A stretch of DNA of 64,000 nucleotides, taken from NCBI GenBank assembly GCA_905147135.1, contig LR990049.1, forward strand, positions 14,587,428-14,651,427, in the 5' to 3' direction. Shown in pieces: positions 13,901 to 26,610 of this stretch (its first letter is position 1; each line of letters starts with the position of its first letter). The notes below the pieces were generated by a model. The model had not been told where the DNA came from. It made no database searches and worked only from the letters and a program-made list of their open reading frames with translations. A program made the position numbers and the translations under genes. The stretch is from Blastobasis lacticolella. Its lineage: Eukaryota > Arthropoda > Insecta > Lepidoptera > Blastobasidae.

Positions 13901-14766
13901 AACTAAGATATCCCCGAATAATCGAAACCCCGACAACGACGACGCAGTAATGGATCTGGGGCTTTGTGGGGCATTTGATGTCCAAAGGACTCCTTTGGGG
14001 AGCGTTAACAAGGTATATACTTAATTGGGGTACTAGTTTAATCCGCATCACATGCCTCCAATCCGGTATCAATAGTCCCCTGAGAAACTGAAGGTCCACC
14101 ATTGATTTGCGATGGAATTACGTCTCGCAACGATTTATGTTCGCAAATATCGCTTCCGAATTTAAAATCTATTTATAATATATTGAAAAGCCAATGAATT
14201 CCACTTTCTGTTATTACGAAATCCACCGAGATGCACCAGCCCTTATTGCTTTCCCGAACGAATTTCATTAGGTCGCCGATCGCCGTTCGCAATGTGGCGC
14301 TGTAGGCGGCTAGACGGAGAACTCGCGATTATTCATTAACCAGTGATAGTGAACCATCAACGCTCGCAGCGAGTGCTCGAGGACCCCAGAGGGACACATT
14401 GCCGACAAGGAGCCTAAATTCAATTACGCCAGTTAATTTAATCCGCTTTGTACGTCAGCCCCCTCGCCGCAACCACCGGCCGGGGATTAAACCTGTTTTC
14501 AACTATTTACTTGTGCTGGAGGTAGTTGTTGACGGCCAACAAGGCTAATCAGCTACTTTGTTATGTATGGAAGGTGTTTTTTGTACACAACGCTTGTGAA
14601 TAACAAACAGGCACCCCGTCTAGTGTTTGGAATGGATAGTGGTTAAGGTAACTATTGCTCTTAATATCTATGATTTTTTTGCAATAATACTATAATATAT
14701 ATGGATAATGAGTTTTGGTTAGCAAATCACTTGGAATATTGCGTTGTCGTTTCGTTTGCCCTAGGA

Positions 14767-14830
14767 CAGCGTTTCCCAAACTTTATTATACCCTGGCCCG
14801 ATTATTTAAATGTTTCCCCATCGTGACCCA
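14767..14830 (+). mobile_element. possible hAT-type element end
   Basis: CAGCGTTTCCCAAACTTTAT followed by ...GTGACCCACCACTAG resembles the CAGNG...CCC termini of hAT elements and their miniature derivatives. The other end and an 8-bp target duplication were not found. Confidence 0.3.
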
Positions 14831-15649
14831 CCACTAGTTTTAACCATCTTTGTGCACGTAGGGAAACAAAAATAAAACACATTTACAATGTCCATATTTT
14901 TAATACCACTCGAAGGTGGCAAATAAGCTTGCGGCCTGCAGTACTGTAAGCAGTTACCGGTGGACGTTCGCAATACTCTAGTATTACCGACCCTGTAAAA
15001 CATTTGAACTCCTTGCTGTACTCTCCAAAGAAATCATTCCGTAACCTTAGTTTGCGTGAGAGAAAGTTCCACGATTATTATGTCAATAAAACAAAATGTA
15101 TTTTCCATGAAAAGTGAATATGCAAACGTTGGGCTACAATTTTGCGTTTTCCAAACAATTAACACGTCTTCTGTGGCAGTTTTATCGCTGTTTTCAGATT
15201 TGCACGCCTCAGCATATACAAGTTAAAGTGTGCCAGTGTAGCTGCAGTTTATTATTGCTATAAATTGCTTCGAATTGCCCCGCGGGCCTGAGGCGCGGCT
15301 AACTGGCGCAATTACCTTATATGCAAGGAAATGCTCAACACTATATGCAACGTTGTAATTAGTAAGGGAGGACCCTAACCGGATGACTGGAGCGGCGGTT
15401 TTCCACTCGTCGAATTCGCATGCACAGGTATTACCTATTTTAAGTCGATATTGCACGCACTGGCAGTAATAACTGTTCTATCTATTTTAAACCTTCGTTA
15501 GGGTAGATAGTAGCAAGTTCGTTAGTGGTGTTCGTTAAAGTAAAGGGTGGTCTGTATTATATTGTGTAACGTAGTTTGAAAATGAGTTAATAAACACAGG
15601 TGCGAATAACGACTTAATTTAGATACATTCAATTAAGTTATTCATCATA

Positions 15650-15775
15650 ATCGTCCTAGCGCTTATCTCGGCCTCTGCCAGGGTCCGCTTTCCTACTCAT
15701 TCTTCTCCACTTCACCCTTCTTCGGCATTCTCGCGTCGTAAGCCGTTAGCTCTCGCATCCGACTCAGCGATGTCA
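15650..15775 (-). mobile_element. (GAT)n-family retroelement 3'-end copy
   Basis: It shares CTCTGCCAGGGTCCGCTTTC and GCATTCTCGCGTCGTAAG with the copy at 34560-34700, and in reverse with those at 25270-25380 and 41485-41545. The family ends in a GAT/ATC triplet tail. Confidence 0.5.
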
Positions 15776-16911
15776 CTTCAATTAAGTTATTATTTAAAAT
15801 AAAAACGTCGTCCTTCAAGCACTACGTTGACATAGAGCACCCCCTTGTGCACACCTATAAAATTTGTCCAGACTGACTTGTCTTATTTTGTTATGGAAAT
15901 TATGTATTTAAATGGATACTTTGTAGCAGTATTCGTTGAAATTAACATGATATGTGTTTCTTATATCATTAAAGACATCTACATACAGTGTACGTCGCGT
16001 ATTTGATACGGGAAGTAATGATTTTGGGTATTGTTTGTTCATCAAATAAGACAACGCGGTCTGGACAGATCATACGTTTAACCCAGAATTTGGTGATTAC
16101 AACAAGAAATGCCAAAAAAAACATAATATTCTTGTATTTAGTCGGTCAAATAAAATCCAAATTAATACAACCTGCAATCTGTTGTAAATAAAGGAAGCAG
16201 AATAGCACGGAATTAAATTAACAACAGTTGAGGAAATCTGTGAGAGATAATAAATAAACTAAGTAAATAACGTCATACCCGGCATTTGTGATAATGGAGA
16301 GCGAAAAAATGGAACGCAAAGAGCGTTGTAATTTTCAATGGAAATTCGTATTTCGTTTGAACAAAAATTCGTCCGTTATTAAAATGCTGTTTACGATGTC
16401 CCTCGAATTAAGCTGTAAATAAAAGGGCATGGTAAATAATAACGGTAAAAACGCTTTGTCACGATCCGGTCAGATCGCGGCGCGGGCGCGTTTCTTGCCG
16501 GCCCGGCCCGGACAGGGCTTTCCACTCCGTCCGGCGTTTGTGCGACCCCGCACAAGGGAACTCCATTTACCCGCAAAAAATGTGTACGGGAAAGGGTTGG
16601 ACAGCCCTGCGCTGGCCGCCGCGCGCAGCCAAAGCCTTGTCAATAGGAAATCTGCAAAAATGGCCCTTTGTTGACGATATGAGCCGCATAAATATTTATA
16701 GGTAGTATTACTAGCTACTTTTAGTACCTACAAGTTGCTTACGAAAGACGGAATGGATTACTGAATATCATGTGTTATTATTTATTAGATTAGACCTTTC
16801 CATATAATGGATGACGTCGATATCATTTTATATTGCATTTCTTAAAGAAATGAAACTTAATCTCAGGAATTTTCTACCCCTAGCTCATCTTGGCACCTAT
16901 TTCAAACTAAT

Positions 16912-17080
16912 TTGTTAGGTACTAGCTTTTGCTCGCAACTTCGTCCACGTAAAAGTCTGTTCTTTTTGGAGATATAAAGTAGCCTATTATGTCGTTGCCA
17001 TCTAACTCAGTGCCAAATTCTATCTGAATCTGTGGAGCAGTGAAACAGACAGACAGAGTTACTTTAGCATTTACCGGCAC
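16912..17080 (+). mobile_element. lepidopteran interspersed repeat
   Basis: TAGCTTTTGCTCGCAACTTC, CGTCCACGTAAAAG, TAGCCTATTATGTC and ACAGACAGACAGAGTTACTT form the succession seen in very common lepidopteran retroelement-associated repeats. I cannot assign a family name. It contains no coding sequence. Confidence 0.5.
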
Positions 17081-17339
17081 CGGCGATCACCGGCACAATA
17101 ATCCGCCCACCCCATATTTTTTCGTATATACGTTTATCTTTCTAGCGTTACAAATCAGTTTTCGCTATTTGATAGCCAATAAGAGAATGGTTTACCTCTG
17201 TATCTGTGTGATGGTAAGCCATCAGGTGGGCTGTGTACTCGTTCGATACTGAGTGGCATAAAAAACAGCTCACAATAACAATTTAAATTTAAATTATCTG
17301 AAATATCAGATAAACTGAAATATGAATAACGAATTTTTT

Positions 17340-17570
17340 TATTCTTCACACAGCGCCATCTTGCCCCAAACTAAGCAAAGCTTGTACTATGGGTGCTAGA
17401 TAACTGATATACTACTTAAATACTTTTTAAATACATACTTATTATAAATAGAACACCCAGACCCGAACAGAAATTAAAATTCATCATTTCAATTTCTGCC
17501 CGGCCGGGAATCGAACCCGGGACCTCTTGCGTGGCAGAACCATTGAACCACTCAGGTCGTCAATTATTAT
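17340..17570 (-). mobile_element. tRNA-derived SINE, second family
   Basis: On the minus strand it has box A TGGTTCAATGG (17550-17540) and box B GGTTCGATTCC (17517-17507). These are followed by a body that ends in TAGCACCCATAGTAC, AAGCTTTGCTTAGTTTGGGG and CAAGATGGCGCTG. It is a full-length-looking member; a truncated plus-strand relative lies at 10583-10735. Confidence 0.8.
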
Positions 17571-18761
17571 AAAATCGTTATTATTATAAAATTTAAAGAC
17601 TGAAATTATCTCCTTTTTCATTTTACTAATACATTTTTAAAGTTGGCTGCGATCCTCGCAGCGTCCGTTGGCTTGGAATTTCTTAACTGGAACGGTTGAC
17701 ATTCTACTAGGACGAATTACGCCATCTTGCATTAATTTTCAACTGAAATAAGCGGACAGATTAGGCACTTGAAAGTTCTACAGTGTTAAATTATAAAATA
17801 ATTTAGCACAAATTTAGAAAAATATGTTAATTTTATTACAATCGCAGTATGCCCCTTGAAAGAAAACTTATGCAGTCGGTGATTATGCTTTTAAGAGTTT
17901 ATTTTTTTTACCGCGAGAAAATAATATTACCTATTCACGTAACAATTTGAAATGAATATGAAACGTGTTGTGGGTATGTGACTCTGAAAAACTCTAAAAA
18001 AAGACTGAAGTCTTTAATAATTACATCAATTTAGTTACTTCTTGAACTTCTTACATTTCGAATGTAGGTATAGTTTGCGTTATTATAAATATTTTGTGCT
18101 TTAGGTACTATACAAACTCTTTTCAGACTTTCTATAAATATACTAAACTTGTAATTTCCACTAATATTTTCTGATGTGCCCTCGCTCAAGATGACCACCC
18201 ATATAACTATAAATAAGTATCTAGTTAATTTTATTTTTACTAAGGTAGCATATTTATTATAACATACATGCATTTTTTTAGCTGCCTATCACCGTTATGA
18301 TTGGTCGCTGCATGCCCCTCATTCTCAGAGCCTCGATCCCGAGTGATATCGGAGGCGGCGGCGATCAGCGCTCGGAGCCGCTAATATTGAATAAGTTCCG
18401 ATGGAAAAGTTTCTCGCGAAACATTATATTACTTTCCTGAACGCTCCTCGACAGAATTTTGATTGTTTTATTATTACTGCGGCGGGCATAATAATGAAAT
18501 ATCGACGATTCCGTTCGCGAGTAAGCACCGTTTATTGGGTCGCCGGACGTGACGCTGGGGATGTTTACGATGATTATTGTTTGATGATTTACCTACTTCT
18601 AGTAAGATAAGATCTAGTAAGATAATCTTAGTATGTTCCGGCGAAGTAATATTTTCTAATAAAATAAAGTACATAATCTGACGCATGGTATAAAATAGCC
18701 CATAGGTGTTATTATGACATTATAAATCAATTGCTTTTTGTGTACACTGGTCATTTTCTCG

Positions 18762-18950
18762 GTTGTGCTCTCACGCGCGAGGGCCCGGGGTCCGCCTTGA
18801 CCATAATCTAAGATTTGTCAGATCAGGTAATTACAGTGGAGCGAATGCCATGTTACCTCCGTGACCCTATTAACAAAGGAACCTGACCAGATTGGACCAT
18901 GGTTACATTTTCAGTCGCCTGAAATCACGATGTTTTCTGTCGCCCATAAC
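18762..18950 (-). mobile_element. SINE copy, same family, minus strand
   Basis: Read on the minus strand it carries AACCATGGTCCAATCTGGTC and the terminal CCCGGGCCCTCGCGCGTGAG block of the 40090-40456 family. The tRNA head is not present. Confidence 0.75.
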
Positions 18951-20215
18951 ACTTACGATTCATACATTTACGTTGCTGACAATAACAATACGAAACCACA
19001 GGTATAAGTCACTGTGAGGACTAAGATGAAGTGCCTCATGCCTGTAATTGCGCTAGCTACGTTATCGTTCAACTGTTCAAACCGGAACACAACAATGCAA
19101 GCATTGTTGCTTGGCGGCAGAAATAGATAAGGTACTGCCTCCACTGCCACCAGCCTCCTCAGGCTTGACATTGCCTTGATATTTTAAAAAGACCTTTCTA
19201 TTTTAACTCCTATTAGCTTAGTCTTTTAAAGTTCTACTCTACCCTTGTCAAGATAAGGTACATCATAGCTTGACATGCTTATACAGCTAACAAGTATACC
19301 CTATCAGTATATCTCGTGCGTGATGTGTTTTCGAGGGCCGAGGTGCGCGTATTTCGTCGGGTGATTGTGTCGCGGGAGGGCGCGAGACGCGTCGCCCCTG
19401 CGATATTAACTAATGGTGAAATAATCGTGACACCCGCATTGTGTATAGCATAGGCCTCTATCACATTAGCGATTTTCGCGGCACGATTCTCTAGTGATGT
19501 CGCCGCGGGCGCGCCCGGAGTTTGCTCCGCGTTAGCGGTGAATGTGTAGAGGTTTTTGTTTAAATATGCAGTAGATAGTATATTAAGTTACGGCCCGGAG
19601 CGACCACTTTTTCATTTATTTAGCTCACGAGGTCTACTAATCGAATAGCCCATTTTTCATTTTCTCACCGCGTACATGATGATGCTGCGCATTCGCTGTT
19701 TAAGCTGCGAGTACGCGTCTTACATAAGATTTCTAGCATTAATATAGATTCCAAAAAGAATGAGCGTTTGAGACAACTGGCGACGCGCTTCAGAGTCCTC
19801 GTACCTTCTGAGCGAAAACATCTTTACAATATCTTACTTTGTTTGTCTTTCTTTACTGAAAATAGGTTATTTCTCACAAATTCTTTAACACTTTATGTAT
19901 AAACTGCGAAACACAAAAGGCGCTCGAAAATCGCTAGTCTAATAAGGACCTAATTTCAAGGTGACGTACACAACCCCTCGGGGCGCGAGCGGTGGGACCC
20001 GCCACGTCATGTCAAATAACTCCAGTTAAATGTGTACGACTTTGTAAACCGTGTATGTAAATAAATAAGCGTGTGAAATCTCCGTAGTTAAAGTAGGGAG
20101 CGACTACAGCTCCCCAGAGCTGCGGCAAATCAGATCAACAAAGTATTTTAGCCTCAGGGTATCCTGAACCTAAATACCCTCCGGGTTTTTGATGTGGTAT
20201 CCAGTGACAAGTGCG

Positions 20216-20345
20216 TTTAATAATTTATTTAGGAATACTAACAGTCTTACATAAGTATTACACATAAACAAAACATATCAATAAGCTTACAGTTCCATAA
20301 TCTGATCCAAATTTTTTATTTTTATCTAGCTTTAGAAGTAATATA
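20216..20345. repeat. dispersed repeat related to 4180-4300
   Basis: It shares ACATAAACAAAACATATCAA and GCTTACAGTTCC-type sequence with 4180-4300. The palindrome seen after the first copy is absent here. Confidence 0.5.
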
Positions 20346-20865
20346 TTTAGTACTCATGCGAAGACGGAACCGATTGATAGTTACAAATATGTAGCTTCAG
20401 TACTTCACACAACAGCGACATTATTTTGAAATACATACTCGTACTCGTATATCCAAACAGAATACTATAAAATACGCTATTGTATAAAAATAGAATACTA
20501 TAAATGCTGAACATTATGATAATTATATACACAGCGTGATGAATATAGAATGTTTGTACGTAAAAGAGTACAATCATCGTAGGTTTTTCAATCGAAAGGC
20601 CGTGTTAATTGTAGCGAAGAATGAGTACGGCGAGCGTACCCTGTGTGTACGCGCCGGGGGTTGGAGGGGGTGGGGGCCGATCTAGGTCGAAGGGGAGGGG
20701 CGCTACCCGCTGCATTTTTGTCCGAACGTGTCCGACCGATGAGGCTAGTTACTTGCTCCATGCCCTCGCACTTCTCAATGAGAAAACTCACACTTACCCT
20801 CCGCCCGGTTACAAAGAAAGCAGGGAATTGTGGTGAACGGTGAAAATATTGCCGGTTTCACTTAC

Positions 20866-20947
20866 GTTTTGTATTTGATTCATTTTCGTGAAGTGCCTCC
20901 CGAACTCCCAAAGGTCCACGCCGAATTTTAGCGCCCAGTTTTTAACT
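20866..20947 (-). CDS. calcium channel alpha2-delta subunit, N-terminal exon
   Basis: It encodes 27 residues, VKNWALKFGVDLWEFGRHFT then KMNQIQN. The exon lies between an acceptor TTTCAG and a donor AAC followed by GTAAGT. In alpha2-delta proteins the mature extracellular chain starts with a similar (I/V)KxW...L stretch just before the VWA_N region. The exon ends in phase 0 and joins in frame to the exon at 10990. These subunits are extracellular, membrane-anchored partners of voltage-gated calcium channels. Which insect paralogue (straightjacket or another) cannot be decided from 64 residues. The preceding signal-peptide exon was not found. Confidence 0.75.
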
Positions 20948-23262
20948 CTGAAACAACGTAAAGGAATTCGATTAGGTACATTTTCATTATTTCAATAAAT
21001 GAAAATTGTTCGTCTAAGATAACAGTCTTTATAATGCAACGTGAAAAGAAAACAATGTATCCAAAGACATAAAAAGAATCGACACAAATCTATAAGGCGA
21101 TTGGAGGAAAACGATACAATGCCAATGGGAAAAATCTTTTTAAACATTCATCATAATTCTGTCACGGGGAAGTAAATGTGATTGGGGGAAGCAGGTTAAG
21201 CATTTTTTCCTGTTCGCTAGCCACCCTTTATTTTATTTCATATAAATGCGTTCCCGGAACTTTTACTGATACATTTGTATTTGTCGCGAAATGGCAAATA
21301 TAAATGTGTAGCAATCACGGTGATGGGATGAAACCAATTTAATTAAGCTTTGAAACGCAGGTAGCCGGGTTGCGGGTCGCGATTGGAAATGTTTCCCCAT
21401 TAATTATCAGTTTCTTACAGCCTTCGGATACTTTTTACGGGAGCGAGATTTAAATCATTGTAATATTTCAAGCAATTTCAGATGAATGGCGCCGGGCTCG
21501 GCTTGTTTCTTTTATATTTTTATTCCCTTTATATTTCTCCTTTTCGGCGCTTTTCATCAATCGCGTAAATCGTGAAAAAGATAGCTTTTTAAGCTGCTTG
21601 CACGTTAACTCTGATACTGTCGGTGTTATATCCATAACAGCCCGTGAACAGAAAATGCTTTTAGATACATTTTGTCCCGTCATTGTTTGCTTTTCAGTAT
21701 GGCTATGTGTAGTTAATGAGTATATAGACCGGATAATTCTGTTGTAGTCATTAGGGTCTGAAACAACTTTGTTATCAAATGAGGTTGAAAATAAAAACAG
21801 ACATTACATTTGGTGGATACAAATAGCTATTATTCTGATTTTATGGAACCGCTCGTTTACGTAATTCGGCTACATATTGCAGTAAATCATCTGTTGGGTC
21901 TTGCTACTTAGATTACGTGTTCAGCAAACGAAGCTTAATATACCTATACATTTTTCGTAATAGGTAAGGCGTCCTTGTCTCAAGGGCGCCTTATTCGAAA
22001 TCGCTTATGTCATACACCCCCCGAAACTTCACGTTTGTACTTTTGTATAATATTTTCTTTTAAAGTTTAGAAGGCTTTTTACCTAAATATTTATGTAACA
22101 TTTACTCTTTTATCCTTCGTAATTCCTAATCTAATATTTTATGTCCTCACCAAGTAGAAGTATTCCACTAATATGCGATAAGTTGTTAATATCTGGAACT
22201 TTATATTTTCAGAGGCTGGGTTTGAGTACTCAACTTTACTGGAATTTTATTTGAATTTAAAATTGTTTTGGGTTTTTATTTTAATTTGAAAATTAGTAGG
22301 CTCTGAACCAATTTCCTTTTTCAACAGGATATTTCCGTATGAGTATGCCTATTCCATTTATTGACTTTTCTACCTTCTTGATTAAATTTCATTAATTCTT
22401 CAATTTTACTTTAATCCTGATACAGTTTCACCTCTCGAATAACGTAATTTTTAACAACGCCACGAAAACGAAAAAAATCTCGTCTCGACTCGGGTACATT
22501 TTGATTTGCAGCTCGATACCGCCCGCAGCTTTGTTCGACTGGGTGACGCAGTCGCGGAGGCGTTTAAGGCGTTTTAAAACTTTACGCCATCTTATTCCGG
22601 CCTTATTCCGGTTGGATCTGGATCGGGCCACAATGCTCTCATTAGCAATCAGGGAATGTTTCGTGGAGCCACTTCGGCCAAGTTGGGCCGTCCCAGCCAC
22701 CGGGCCGCCATTAAATAGCTTAAAACGTCGCTAAACATTGATCTGCCCAAGGAGTTGTAGAAGAAAACCGTTTGCCGTAACCGTTGTGGATATTCTAGGA
22801 TAATATACAATTCGACTGTAAAATTAAATGCAGATTATTAACTTGTAGTTTTTCGGACTTATCGAAACTTTGTTAAATTTATTTCATAACGTATCTTACA
22901 GCTGTGGATGACTGCCCTACACCGGTCTCCGCTCGAATTCTAGGACGAGGCAGTAGCAATGAACACCTACCTCACCTACCCTTAAGGGAAGTGGTTATTT
23001 TTCACCGATTTTATATTATTCGGCGCGTTTGTTCCGGCAGGAAGGGCCGAGGCAGGTGCGCCGAGTGGCCGCGCGCCCGTGGAACGACTTTTTGAAACTA
23101 CAGCCATTTACATCACAATACCATTTTTTGAAAGGTACTGCCAATTTCTTTTATGATTCTCGACGACTTTAACAAGGGAGCGAAGGTATTTTGATGTTCG
23201 GAGCGAAAAATTTTCTTTTTAAAATAATAATAGCATTATTGTTATTGTAAACGGGTTTAGTC

Positions 23263-23298
23263 TTGACCAAGACCTTAGTAATCTAAGGTCTTGGTCAA
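23263..23298. repeat. 16-bp perfect inverted repeat
   Basis: TTGACCAAGACCTTAG (23263-23278) is followed after TAAT by its exact complement (23283-23298). Confidence 0.95.
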
Positions 23299-24799
23299 TA
23301 GAATAGAATGTAATGACAAGTTCTCTGTATAAAACAAGATCGCATCCCGCCGTCTGCCCCTATGTATTACATAATTATGTACGCTTAGATCTTTTAAACA
23401 AGGACAACAAGAAAGATAAAATAAATAAAATTGTTTCATATTCAAAACAATTAAGAAATGAATAGTAGGTAGCCTTTAGATAGCCTAGATAGCCATGTTC
23501 TAAAAGGCAGCCAATTAGTTTACGTCGGAGGATTTTCTCCAAGTTTATCCTCGGACAATTAAACGGACAGACTCGGAGCGAATTACATTAGTTTTTACGA
23601 ATGTCCGGGATTGAGGAAACTGAGTAGGAGGGAGTTAACACTGCAAAGATCCGCTTAAAATATCTTGTTACACTAATCGGGTTAACCAGGCGCGCGTCGG
23701 GTCGCGCCGGCCCGACTGCGCCAATTCCGACGATTCGGGGACCCGACGAAAGGAGCACACTTTATTTTTAATTGAATTTATATTTTCGGGACTTCCCACG
23801 CAGTTTTTTAACGAGACAAAGCAACGTGTGGAATAATATGTGTGTAAGCGAAACGTGATTGCCGCAGCAATTAGTGCTTAGTACAGCGATATAGGGAGCA
23901 AAAATACAATTATAAATTCTGATTTTTGATACAATATCATCTGTTACTTCTACTTTTGTTTAATTTACTGTCAGCAAAATCGTAAGTAATTTTTTTTCAT
24001 TTTGAAATGCTTTACATCAGATTGTGACACCTTTTCATCGATAACGTAAAAAGACAAATCATTGATACGTGGCGCGTGCGTGGTGAATCGTTTCGTCTAT
24101 ACCTCCAATTGTTTCTAGATCTCGCAAATCCGCCTCCGCCGCCCCACAATATTACTTCCCGCGCGCCCGCTTCCGCGCCATTCCGTCCGATGCGTGTCGA
24201 ATTCCCTCCTTTATTAATTTGGCCCGACAGGTGAGGTGACACATGAAATGATTTTCACTTAACTCGATCGTCGGTTCATGAATGTTCGATTTTTCCGCGC
24301 CCCCGTTGACGTAGGTGCGGTAACCAATCTGTCATAGCTGATTCATTCATGTTTGTCCATTTTATTCTGACCCTTATTTGGATTTAATTATTACGGGAGG
24401 ATTCACCGTTTACGTTTTTTTCTTTGTAAGAAGTATAAGCAAAACAGTCCGTAATTTGTTATCCTGCATCCGCTAATTTATGCGCTCATACGGTAGCTAG
24501 AGAGGACAAAGTGGCATGAATATTCTGCTCTAGTTTTAAGTCAGTTAACAGACCGCGTAAAAGTTACTAATTAGTTAACAGTTTCCATTCGCATGCAGCT
24601 TGCTATAAACCTCGTAACACAATTAAACCGGCTCCCGTGAAGCGGGCGAATAACGAATAACTAATTTACCACGGCATCAAGCGAGCTGAATAGCAGCCGG
24701 CGGTGCGCTCGGCGGCTCAATGCGCCTCGCCGATATTAAAGTTAGTTCATTAAAGATAGAAAGCGATGATATCTCGGTTGCAGCCGATAACGGTTGTTT

Positions 24800-25070
24800 T
24801 ATTAATCAGCGCGGCGCGGCAGACGGTTGTCAGACGGGCGCGGGCGGCTGCTGCCTGGTGACGTAAGGCGCCGTCCTTGTCCTGCGTTGGGGGTACGAGC
24901 GGGATGTTCAAGCGATAAGCGTGCTGTGCCGGCCACGCTGCGCCCTTACGTAAGCCGCGGGCCTCCAGCCTCCGGCTGTAGTACGCGCCCCCCGCCCCCT
25001 CCCCCCGCGCAAGATCAATACCGGGGCCGGCGCCTTTGACATGTGCCCCGCGTGCCGCTCCGCAAATATT
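24800..25070. promoter_or_regulatory. CpG-rich patch
   Basis: This short GC-rich block, with runs of C near 24985-25010, lies about 4 kb upstream of the first visible alpha2-delta exon. It is a possible promoter or unseen 5' exon of that gene, but I could not identify a signal peptide or start codon here. Confidence 0.25.
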
Positions 25071-25269
25071 TACGTTGTGGACCAGATCATAACTAGTTTC
25101 ATCTGGTTTCGCGGACCCGGCTCGCTGGCCGGTTGGGAATGTATTATTTTTGGGTCGTTATTTTTTTACAGTCCACCGATTTTTATTGCTCGAGCGGTTC
25201 TTGGGTGATTATTATTTTTGGTTCTCTTCTTATTGCTGGCATGTTTTCAAGGGTTCTTCTCGTTGAACT

Positions 25270-25380
25270 GTTTTGGTACAGTAAAATCTGAAGAATGGAG
25301 GCAAAGTGGGGGAGTAGAGGAAAGCGAACCCTGCCAGAATCCAGGATTGACCAATATGATCTGGGATGATGATGAGGATT
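25270..25380 (+). mobile_element. (GAT)n-tailed retroelement 3'-end copy
   Basis: GAAAGCGAACCCTGCCAGAA followed by GGGATGATGATGAGGA matches the family seen at 41485-41545 and, in reverse, at 15650 and 34560. The triplet tail gives the orientation. Confidence 0.5.
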
Positions 25381-26479
25381 TGATATAGATCAATAATGTA
25401 TATTTTTTAAATGTATTCATTATAAGGCAACTAAGGCCAATACAAAGCGACATTACAATACAATAATATTTTTTATTAACTGTAAAATTCCATAAACCAA
25501 TTAACAAATCTATAAAACAAAAATCTGATAGCTACGCGTTTCGTAGCATTGAGCTACGCGTCATGCTACGATAGCATCACCGAATATTTTTTCAACGTAT
25601 ATGTTCGAAAAACGTTGTTTTTTCATATAATAAGGGAGGGGAACAAACTGTTCACGGGTTGTAATCAGTTTAAAATTAGTTAGGTAATTTAAAAAAATAA
25701 GGGAGATTGAAATATATGTTGTGGACAATGCGACTAATAGCGCATTATTTATAATGCCCGAGCAATTTGAATAATGCCCAATATGAGTAGACAACGTGGT
25801 AAAAACTATTAAATATTTAAATTAACCGAGCATTTTAAAAACTGGCCCATCAAACCCAGCAATTTGAAGTGCAACTAGGTCAATTTATTACCTTATATAT
25901 TTTAAATATAATAAGTTTACTCAACAGGTACGTAGCAGTATTCACAATGACCGGGAAATGTGATAAATAACTAACTTTAAATAAGTAGTAAATACATTAC
26001 CGCATTTGAATTGCCTTTATTCATATTAATAATGCCCGGATTCATAACTTGGTCACTAGTCACACCTGAATATGTGAGAAACGGCGATAAAAAATTATTA
26101 ATCAAAATAAGCGAAGTGTGGAAACATTTTGATTTCTGTGGTTTTCACCTATAAATACAATCGAACGTTTCATCGTAAATTCTAATACATCCCAAGAATG
26201 GACTATGTGGCGGCTTTTCATTCAAAGAAAAACTATTTTTATCGTTGGATTCAGAATGACGACCTTTGGAATTGAATACCGACTTATTGATTCGGATGTG
26301 TTAAAATATCATGTAATTTTTTTATCAGTAACAAATGTACCTTATTACTGATTAAAATACTGTACAAATGTGCCTTATATATTTTACTATTTTTCTTTCG
26401 AGAATTGCTTTAAATAAGCTTCTCGAGTATGATTGGATAAGATTTTAGATGTGAATACTCATTCATTTTGAAGCAATCC

Positions 26480-26610
26480 CATGGCCGGGTACCTGACGGA
26501 ATATGGTCACCGCCGCCAATGGACATCAGTAACATAACATAACATCGGAATAGTACAAGCGAGAAACGTTATTTCGAACCCGTCGTCACGTGGATACCAG
26601 CAGAGAGTCT
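26480..26610 (-). mobile_element. LINE 3'-end remnant
   Basis: Read on the plus strand, GTCACCGCCGCC, ATGGACATCAGTAACAT and ACAAGCGAGAAACGTTATTT match the 3' part of the LINE at 42190-42960. It is degraded with no intact coding frame. Confidence 0.55.

Larger units (their letters stand above)
10991..20865 (-). other. alpha2-delta intron, 9.9 kb
   Basis: This is AT-rich non-coding sequence between the two alpha2-delta exons. No further exon with both splice signals was found. It holds two tRNA-derived SINE copies on the minus strand (17340-17570 and 18762-18950), LINE-like scraps at 16912-17080 and 17190-17255, a (GAT)n-tailed repeat copy near 15650-15770, and a possible hAT end at 14767. Confidence 0.7.

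Noticed and set aside
17500..17565. tRNA gene on the minus strand
   Set aside because: Boxes A and B are present, but no complete cloverleaf with a 3' acceptor arm is seen, and the body continues as a SINE.
18193..18201. Exact Ci/Gli consensus GACCACCCA
   Set aside because: It is far from ptc, inside the inferred alpha2-delta intron. About 0.5 exact 9-mers are expected by chance in 64 kb on two strands.
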